Under the pieces are notes generated by a model. The model did no database searches, was not told where the DNA came from, and saw nothing but the letters and a program-made list of their open reading frames with translations. Shown here piece by piece: positions 1-4,436 of a stretch of DNA of 5,389 bases. The position numbers were made by a program, and so were the translations under genes. The DNA comes from Ruminococcaceae bacterium UBA1227 (GTDB taxonomy: Bacteria; Bacillota; Clostridia; Oscillospirales; Acutalibacteraceae): positions 1 to 5,389 of the forward strand of contig DBWX01000010.1 of the NCBI GenBank assembly GCA_002309175.1. Reading direction: 5' to 3'. Each line of letters begins with the position of its first letter. Within the stretch, counting starts at the first letter, position 1.

Positions 1-75
1 GCGACCCGGAACGGGCTCGAACCGTCGACCTCTAGCGTGACGGGCTAGCGTTCTAACCAGCTGAACTACCGGGCC
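1..75 (-). tRNA. tRNA-Asp (anticodon GUC), 3' CCA cut by window edge
   Basis: On the minus strand a full cloverleaf folds. The acceptor stem GGCCCGG pairs with CCGGGTC with one G-U, the D arm carries GTTC/GAAC, the anticodon stem CTAGC pairs with GCTAG, and the T arm has the TTCGAGC loop. The anticodon GTC lies at 41-39 and reads Asp codons GAC/GAU. The discriminator base is G at position 2, as expected for tRNA-Asp. Position 1 supplies a C that may be the first base of an encoded CCA, the rest being outside the window. The body is 74 nt, the usual length. It follows tRNA-Val by 24 nt and is probably processed from the same transcript. One oddity is that the 7-nt anticodon loop is CCGTCAC, which puts C where U33 is expected. 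Confidence 0.95.
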
Positions 76-99
76 ATTTTCCCTCGCCATTTATAAGGG

Positions 100-175
100 T
101 GGTGGGAACAACAGGGCTCGAACCTGTGACCCTCTGCTTGTAAGGCAGATGCTCTCCCAGCTGAGCTATGCTCCC
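100..175 (-). tRNA. tRNA-Val (anticodon UAC)
   Basis: A complete 76-nt tRNA on the minus strand, including an encoded CCA at 102-100. The acceptor stem GGGAGCA pairs with TGTTCCC with one G-U, and the discriminator base is A. The D arm is GCTC/GAGC, the anticodon stem TCTGC pairs with GCAGA, and the loop CTTACAA has the normal U33. The anticodon TAC is at 142-140. The T loop is TTCGAGC. The wobble U would normally be modified so that it reads several GUN codons. It is the first gene of a two-tRNA unit; a well-formed promoter sits about 30 bp upstream. Confidence 0.97.
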
Positions 176-206
176 GCACCAAATACCACGTATTCGCGGC
201 TTGTAT

Positions 207-235
207 AATATACAACAATAATATAGATATGTCAA
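207..235 (-). promoter_or_regulatory. Sigma-A-type promoter of the tRNA-Val/tRNA-Asp unit
   Basis: On the minus strand a perfect -35 box TTGACA (235-230) is followed by a 17-bp AT-rich spacer and the -10 box TATATT (212-207; 5 of 6 matches to TATAAT). Transcription should begin around 200, giving a leader of about 25 nt before the first base of tRNA-Val at 175. The promoter begins only 18 bp beyond the hslO stop codon, so the tRNA unit has its own promoter and need not rely on readthrough from hslO. Confidence 0.85.
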
Positions 236-248
236 GCAATTTTTGACA
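230..248. repeat. 6-bp inverted repeat covering the tRNA promoter -35 box
   Basis: TGTCAA (230-235) and TTGACA (243-248) form a perfect 6-bp dyad around a 7-nt centre. The left arm, read on the minus strand, is the -35 box itself. Read on the plus strand the dyad is followed by a run of T (250-255), like a very weak AT-rich terminator. Read on the minus strand, the direction of hslO transcription, no clean T run follows. It could be a weak terminator, a protein site over the -35 box, or chance in AT-rich DNA. Confidence 0.35.
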
Positions 249-253
249 ATTTT

Positions 254-1135
254 TTAAGCCTTTGAGGACCTTAAAAGCTGTTCGATATCGGACCTCGTGA
301 AAGTGTATTTTTTATCGCAGAAATGACAGGATACCTCTGTCTTTTCATCCTCAAGAAGACCGGTCAGTTCCTCTGTGCCCATACTGAGGAGGGCCTTCTC
401 GACGCGCTGCTTCGAACAGTTGCAGCGATAGGCCGTTTCGGACTCGTCGAGAAGCTCGAGCTCAAAGTCCGGAAGGGCTTTTCTGCAGATCTCTTCAGGT
501 GAGAGACCGTCGGTCAGCATGTTCGTGACGGCCGGAAGGTCGGAGAGGCCGCGTTCGACCATGTCGATGGTCTCGTCAGTGGCCGTGGGCAGGAGCTGTA
601 TGATGAAGCCTCCCGCCGTTATTATCTCTTCGGTCTGAGGGGCGCAGAGCACGCCGAGGGCACAGACCGAGGGCAGCTGCTCGGAGATCGCGAAATAGCT
701 GGTCAGGTCTTCGGCAATTTCGCCGGAGACTATAGGTACCTGACCAACGTATGGCTCCTTCAGACCGAGATCCTTCATTACGGTGAGGCTTCCGGTCCTG
801 CCCACTGCGCCGGCGACGTCCAGCTTGCCGTGTCCATTCAAGGGCAAAGAAACGCGTGGGTCAGAAATATACCCACGCACGTTTCCCTCAAAGTCTGATA
901 CGGCAATCACGACGCCGGCCGGTCCGTCACCGTTGAGGCGCAGGGTAACGGAGTTATCCTCGCCCTTCAAGGTGGCGCCCATAAGTGACGCTGCGGTGAG
1001 CAGACGTCCCAGAGCGGCCGAACATACATTGGTTGTATTGTGAATTCTGTGAGCCTCACGGACGATGTCGGTGGAATCGATGGCGATTACCGTCAGTTCT
1101 CCGGAGACCGAAATCATTCGTACAACCCTGCTCAT
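254..1135 (-). CDS. hslO: Hsp33 redox-regulated chaperone HslO
   Basis: This encodes a 293-residue protein, the usual length of Hsp33, a cytoplasmic holdase switched on by oxidative unfolding. Family knowledge: four conserved cysteines bind zinc in the reduced, inactive state, and their oxidation to disulfides with zinc loss exposes the client-binding surface. All four are visible: the C-X-C pair at Cys238 and Cys240 and the C-X-X-C pair at Cys270 and Cys273. The N-terminal two thirds matches the Hsp33 core, including NTTNVCSAALGRLL near residue 33, the GNVRGY segment near 84 and GTGSLTV-like VGRTGSLTVMKDLG near 111-124. The ATG start at 1135-1133 shares its A with the stop of yerC (TAATG), which favours coupled translation, and GAAGG lies about 10 nt upstream inside yerC. 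The start aligns with where the family normally begins. It ends with TAA at 256-254, and no strong terminator follows before the tRNA promoter. Confidence 0.96.
   Translation of the reverse strand: MSRVVRMISVSGELTVIAIDSTDIVREAHRIHNTTNVCSAALGRLLTAASLMGATLKGEDNSVTLRLNGDGPAGVVIAVSDFEGNVRGYISDPRVSLPLNGHGKLDVAGAVGRTGSLTVMKDLGLKEPYVGQVPIVSGEIAEDLTSYFAISEQLPSVCALGVLCAPQTEEIITAGGFIIQLLPTATDETIDMVERGLSDLPAVTNMLTDGLSPEEICRKALPDFELELLDESETAYRCNCSKQRVEKALLSMGTEELTGLLEDEKTEVSCHFCDKKYTFTRSDIEQLLRSSKA
849..885 (-). repeat. Imperfect hairpin inside hslO
   Basis: GCGTGGGT (854-861) and ACCCACGC (871-878) form a perfect 8-bp stem around a 9-nt loop. A 2-nt bulge (879-880) separates it from an outer 5-bp stem, GAAAC (849-853) with GTTTC (881-885). 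It falls in the codons for the Hsp33 segment around residues 84-96. Its role is unknown, and it may only reflect codon choice. Confidence 0.3.
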
Positions 1136-1437
1136 TATTTCTTTGCCTTCTTATCGAGTCTTTCAAATATGTCGTCATATCCGCCCGCTCCGTATGCAAG
1201 TGAACGGTTGACGCGTGAAATTGTGGCTGTTGAAGCTCCTGTCTTTGCGACTATGTCGGAATAGACACAGTGCTGTGTGAGCATTTTTGCCACCACAAGT
1301 CTCTGGGAGAGAGACTTGAGTTCATTTACAGTGCAGAGGTCCTCAAAGAACTTTGAGACCTCTTCTTTATCCTTGAGTTCAAGTATACAGTCGTAAAGGA
1401 AATTGATGTTTTCGTCATTTATGCCTTTCATGGCCAT
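1135..1437 (-). CDS. yerC: YerC/YecD-family TrpR-like regulator
   Basis: A 100-residue cytoplasmic protein of the TrpR superfamily, YerC/YecD branch. Visible family hallmarks are the FFEDLCTVNELKSLSQRL block near residues 30-47 and the helix-turn-helix region with YSDIVAKTGASTATISRV near 59-76. The C-terminal SLAYGAGGYDDIFERL segment is also present. Related TrpR binds DNA as an all-helical dimer, but the ligand and targets of YerC are not established, so a repressor role is inference. I place the start at the ATG at 1437-1435, because GGAGG at 1450-1446 lies 8 nt before it. The in-frame GTG at 1446 overlaps that ribosome binding site and cannot be the normal start, and a further ATG at 1431 is too far away. 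The gene is 85 nt downstream of ysxC, and its stop overlaps the hslO start by one base. The leader repeats just upstream make autoregulation a reasonable guess. Confidence 0.92.
   Translation of the reverse strand: MAMKGINDENINFLYDCILELKDKEEVSKFFEDLCTVNELKSLSQRLVVAKMLTQHCVYSDIVAKTGASTATISRVNRSLAYGAGGYDDIFERLDKKAKK
1296..1318 (-). repeat. Perfect 9-bp stem inside yerC
   Basis: CAAGTCTCT (1296-1304) and AGAGACTTG (1310-1318) are exact reverse complements separated by 5 nt (GGGAG). They lie in the codons for the conserved LKSLSQRL helix of YerC. Codon choice alone could produce this, and no T run follows in either direction, so it is not an intrinsic terminator. Confidence 0.35.
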
Positions 1438-1445
1438 GAATAACA

Positions 1446-1450
1446 CCTCC
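1446..1450 (-). promoter_or_regulatory. Ribosome binding site that fixes the yerC start
   Basis: GGAGG on the minus strand, in the context GCGGAGGTGTTATTCATG, is spaced 8 nt from the ATG at 1437. The same bases would overlap a GTG start at 1446, so this site decides for the shorter 100-residue product. Confidence 0.85.
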
Positions 1451-1451
1451 G

Positions 1452-1498
1452 CTTTAACACTTTAACACGAGATAATCACATAGTAAAGTGTTAAAGTG
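1452..1498. repeat. Tandem 8-bp repeats in inverted arrangement, candidate operator of yerC-hslO
   Basis: The left arm contains two back-to-back copies of CTTTAACA (1452-1459 and 1460-1467) followed by C. The right arm contains the same motif on the opposite strand, TAAAGTGTTAAAGTG (1484-1498). The arms give a perfect 13-bp inverted repeat (1452-1464 with 1484-1496) and, shifted in register, an 11-bp one (1458-1468 with 1488-1498). Corresponding arms start 32 bp apart, close to three helical turns. The element ends directly beside the yerC ribosome binding site and starts about 25 nt after ysxC. The E. coli trp operator also shows an 8-bp repeat of its half-site, so binding by the TrpR-like YerC is plausible but unproven. 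A convincing consensus promoter is not visible here; the best candidate is the weak pair TTGGGC and TGTGAT, 17 bp apart. Confidence 0.6.
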
Positions 1499-1522
1499 CC
1501 CAAGGATAGGCGGAGATTTTAG

Positions 1523-2110
1523 TTATCTTGACAATATAGCCTCATCTATGAGGGATTTTACATCGTCCGTGCCATCACCTTTTACAGCTGAGAAGGGCAC
1601 TATTGCTATGGGTTCAAACTCAGAGAGCGTCTCTTCGTGCATTGCGAGATTTTCTTTGTACTCGGTCTTGTTGAGCTTATCGGATTTAGTCAGGGCGACA
1701 ATGAAAGGCGTGCCCGTCTGATAAAGGAAATCGAGCATTACAAGATCGTCCTGTGTCGGCTTGTGACGCATATCTACAAGCTGTACGACTAGTCTTATGT
1801 CGCGGTCTGACTGAAAGTACTGCTCTATCATCTGACCCCACCTGTTGCGCTCGTCAAAGCCGTGCTTCGCGTAGCCGTATCCGGGCAGGTCAACAAGTCT
1901 GGCCGTATCCGCCTTATAAAAATTGATTGTGATTGTCTTGCCCGGCTGTGAGCTCACGCGGGCGAGATTTTTTCTATTAAGCAGTTTGTTTATCAGCGAT
2001 GACTTGCCTACATTGGAACGGCCCGAGAAAACTATCTCGGGCATCGTACACTTCGGAAGCTGTTCGAACTTTCCTGCGGAGAGTTCATAGTTTACGTTGT
2101 TCCAGTTCAT
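1523..2110 (-). CDS. ysxC: Ribosome biogenesis GTPase YsxC/EngB (YihA)
   Basis: A 195-residue TRAFAC-class GTPase of the EngB/YsxC/YihA family, which acts in the cytoplasm in late assembly of the large ribosomal subunit and is essential in Bacillus and E. coli. All nucleotide-binding motifs are present: G1 GRSNVGKS (30-37), the G2 threonine in PGKT (56-59), G3 DLPG (74-77) followed by the family signature YGYA, G4 TKSD (141-144) and G5 SA (174-175). The length is typical. The ATG at 2110-2108 overlaps the lon stop by 4 nt (ATGA). An AAGGTGG site at 2123-2117 is spaced 7 nt away inside lon, so translation is probably coupled to Lon. The lon-ysxC order is the one known from Bacillus. No intrinsic terminator is evident after the TAA at 1525-1523. 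Confidence 0.97.
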   Translation of the reverse strand: MNWNNVNYELSAGKFEQLPKCTMPEIVFSGRSNVGKSSLINKLLNRKNLARVSSQPGKTITINFYKADTARLVDLPGYGYAKHGFDERNRWGQMIEQYFQSDRDIRLVVQLVDMRHKPTQDDLVMLDFLYQTGTPFIVALTKSDKLNKTEYKENLAMHEETLSEFEPIAIVPFSAVKGDGTDDVKSLIDEAILSR

Positions 2111-4428
2111 AAAAGAGCCACCTTGAAAACGTCGTCAAGTTTTGTCGCGGGGACAAACTCAATGTTCTTCTTTACGACATCGACGACATCGTCGAGATCG
2201 GGCATGTTCTCCTTCGGGATGACGACGGTCTTTATACCGGCCTTGTAAGCCGCCATCGTCTTCTCCCTCAGGCCGCCTATGGGCATGACATTGCCCGTCA
2301 GGCTTATCTCGCCCGTCATGGCGACGTGGCCGTTTACCTTTCTGCCCGTCAGCGCGGAGAGAAGTGACGTAGCCATCGTCACGCCCGCTGACGGTCCGTC
2401 TTTCGGCACGGCGCCCTCGGGCACATGGATGTGAATATCGTTCTCTTTATAGAAATCAGGCGCAATGCCGTACTTCTTCGTGTTTGCTCTCAGGAAGCTG
2501 ACCGCAGCCTTTGCGGACTCCTTCATGACGTCGCCGAGCGAGCCGGTGAGCTCGACATTGCCCTTGCCGGGCATGACGGCCGTCTCGACCTTGAGCATCT
2601 CACCGCCCACGGCAGTCCAAGCAAGGCCGTTTACAACGCCTACTTCGTCCTTGAGTTTTACCTTCTCCTTGTACTTCGGAGCACCGAGGAGGTCTTTGAG
2701 GTCCTTGGCGTAAACGGTGGTTGAATAACCCTTTTTCGAGACTATCTCAAGGGCGGTCTTTCGGCAGATATTGTTTATCTCGCGCTCGAGATTTCTCACG
2801 CCGGCCTCCCTCGTGTATGAGGAGATGAGCTCGTTTATGGCGGAATCCGAGATTTTGAGCTGTTTCTTATCAATACCGTGTCTTGCGAGTGCCTTGGGCA
2901 CCAGATGCCTCTTCGCTATGTGGAATTTCTCCTCAGCGGTGTAGCTGTAAAGGTCTATTACTTCCATCCTGTCGAGAAGAGGGGTCGGAATATTGCCCTT
3001 ATCGTTCGCGGTTGTTATAAACAGGACGTTTGAGAGGTCAAACGGTATCTCTATGAAGTGGTCAACAAAAGCCTTATTCTGCTCAGGGTCTAAAACCTCA
3101 AGCATTGCCGAGGCGGGGTCGCCTTTTATGTCGGCGGCAAGTTTGTCGATCTCGTCAAAGAGGATGAGCGGATTGCGGGTACCCGCATCCGCTATGGCGG
3201 CCATAACACGGCCGGGCATTGAACCTATGTATGTCCGGCGATGGCCGCGTATTTCGGCCTCGTCGTGAATGCCGCCGAGTGACACGCGCGCGTAGCTCCT
3301 GCCCATGGCATCTGCAAGGGACTTGGCAATAGATGTCTTGCCCACGCCCGGAGGGCCTGCAAGACAGATTATCTGTCCCTTGATGTCGGGATTGAGCCTG
3401 CGCACGGCGAGGAGCTCGATTATGCGGTCCTTTACGGCGTCGAGGCCGTAGTGATCCGCATCGAGGACCTTCCTCGCGTGTTTGAGATCGAGTTTATCCT
3501 TCGTCTCCTTGTCCCAGGGAAGATTAATTACCGTATCAAGATAGTTTCTTGAGACAGTCGCCTCCGCGGGAGAACCGTTACCCATCTTCTGGAGACGGGA
3601 ACACTCCTTGAGGAGTTTCTCACGGGACTTGGAACTTATATGCTCAATTGAGTTTATCTTCTGCTTGTACTCCTCTATCTCGTCAGCCGAATCCGCGCCG
3701 TCGAGTTCCTCGGAGAGAGCCCTTATCTGCTCGCGCAGATAGTATTCACGCTGGTTGTCATCGACAGCCTGCTCAACCTTTGCGGCAATCTTATCCTCGA
3801 GTTCCATCATCTGAATCTCGGAGGTCAGGGTCTCACACATCTTTTCAAGACGCGTAATGGGATGAGTCTCGTCGAGTATCTTCTGCTTCTCCGTATACGG
3901 TATGGCTATGACGGAAGCGATATAGTCGGCAATAGCCCCGGGTTTGTCATCCGCTATAACACGGAGCATGACGTCCGGAGACATCTTCGGAGTGAAACGC
4001 GCATAGCTGTCAAAGATCTCTCTCGTCTTGCGGACGAGAGCCTCTGCATATTCCTTGCGGTTTTTCGCAAAGCCCTTTTCGGGTTTTCTCTCGACAAGCG
4101 CGTAAAGACATTTGTCATCCTCCACGCCGCGCTTGACGGTGGCTCGACAAATGCCTTCAACTATTACTCTTATACTGTTTGATTCGGGAATACCTATTAT
4201 CTGGCGGACCTTGGCGAGGACGCCCATCTTGTAGACATCCGCAAACGTCGGGTCCTCCGTTGCCGTGTCGCGCTGTGCGACCAGGAAAAGGTCATCACCG
4301 GTCTCCATGGCCTCGCGTACCGCGTTTATGGACTTTTCACGTCCCGCGTCAAAATGGAGCACCATACCCGGAAATACAACGAGTCCGCGCAGAGCGACGG
4401 TAGGTACAAGTTGCATGTTTTCTTCCAT
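2107..4428 (-). CDS. lon: ATP-dependent protease LonA
   Basis: A complete 773-residue LonA, a soluble AAA+ serine protease that forms a hexamer and degrades misfolded and specific regulatory proteins. Residues 6 to about 200 form the Lon substrate-binding (LAN) domain, beginning LVPTVALRGLVVFPGM. A helical, coiled-coil-prone region follows to about 280. The AAA+ module has Walker A GPPGVGKT (358-365), Walker B LILFDEID (Asp425-Glu426), a sensor-1 Asn near 475, an arginine finger near Arg487 and a sensor-2 Arg near 545. The protease domain has the catalytic Ser680 in KDGPSAG and Lys723 in GGLREK. There is no transmembrane segment, which excludes LonB. The ATG at 4428 is chosen because AAGGA (4438-4434) is spaced 5 nt upstream and overlaps the clpX stop; an internal ATG at codon 5 is less well placed. 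The gene lies 8 nt behind clpX and overlaps ysxC by 4 nt, so it should be cotranscribed with both. No CtsR or HrcA operator is seen in the window. Confidence 0.98.
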   Translation of the reverse strand: MEENMQLVPTVALRGLVVFPGMVLHFDAGREKSINAVREAMETGDDLFLVAQRDTATEDPTFADVYKMGVLAKVRQIIGIPESNSIRVIVEGICRATVKRGVEDDKCLYALVERKPEKGFAKNRKEYAEALVRKTREIFDSYARFTPKMSPDVMLRVIADDKPGAIADYIASVIAIPYTEKQKILDETHPITRLEKMCETLTSEIQMMELEDKIAAKVEQAVDDNQREYYLREQIRALSEELDGADSADEIEEYKQKINSIEHISSKSREKLLKECSRLQKMGNGSPAEATVSRNYLDTVINLPWDKETKDKLDLKHARKVLDADHYGLDAVKDRIIELLAVRRLNPDIKGQIICLAGPPGVGKTSIAKSLADAMGRSYARVSLGGIHDEAEIRGHRRTYIGSMPGRVMAAIADAGTRNPLILFDEIDKLAADIKGDPASAMLEVLDPEQNKAFVDHFIEIPFDLSNVLFITTANDKGNIPTPLLDRMEVIDLYSYTAEEKFHIAKRHLVPKALARHGIDKKQLKISDSAINELISSYTREAGVRNLEREINNICRKTALEIVSKKGYSTTVYAKDLKDLLGAPKYKEKVKLKDEVGVVNGLAWTAVGGEMLKVETAVMPGKGNVELTGSLGDVMKESAKAAVSFLRANTKKYGIAPDFYKENDIHIHVPEGAVPKDGPSAGVTMATSLLSALTGRKVNGHVAMTGEISLTGNVMPIGGLREKTMAAYKAGIKTVVIPKENMPDLDDVVDVVKKNIEFVPATKLDDVFKVALL

Positions 4429-4436
4429 ATTAATCC

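Larger units (their letters stand above)
1446..1516 (-). promoter_or_regulatory. Leader RNA structure that could mask the yerC ribosome binding site
   Basis: In a transcript reading through the ysxC-yerC gap, UCUCCGC (1516-1510) is complementary to GCGGAGG (1452-1446), which contains the whole ribosome binding site; the match is six Watson-Crick pairs plus one G-U. Between them lies the 13-bp AU-rich stem made by the inverted repeat (1496-1484 with 1464-1452), whose last G overlaps the masking duplex by one base. The combined fold would place the yerC ribosome binding site in a helix. This is inferred from complementarity only; it also requires a transcript that starts upstream of 1516. Confidence 0.4.

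Noticed and set aside
53..235. A 60-codon minus-strand reading frame across the tRNA region
   Set aside because: It overlaps the tRNA-Val gene completely and part of tRNA-Asp, and its product is the well-known kind of false protein obtained by translating tRNA genes (for example QLGEHLPYKQRVTGSSP).
1438..1446. GTG start for yerC at 1446, giving 103 residues
   Set aside because: The GTG overlaps the GGAGG ribosome binding site itself; the ATG at 1437 has correct spacing, and the extra residues have no place in the family.
1454..1494. HrcA/CIRCE heat-shock operator upstream of yerC-hslO
   Set aside because: The half-sites match 7 of 9 bases, but the arms are 23 nt apart and CIRCE requires about 9; no alternative register restores the spacing.
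1452..1498. Intrinsic terminator between ysxC and yerC
   Set aside because: The stem is AT-rich and no T run follows it on either strand; on the coding strand it is followed by the ribosome binding site.
1528..1533. TTGACA on the plus strand as an antisense promoter at the 3' end of ysxC
   Set aside because: No -10-like hexamer is found 16-18 bp downstream.
2425..2724. Plus-strand open frames opposite lon (also near 2993-3268, 3648-3857, 3862-4182, 4179-4474) and opposite clpX, ysxC and hslO
   Set aside because: They are antisense shadows of strongly conserved genes, lack supporting ribosome binding sites, and their products resemble no family I know.
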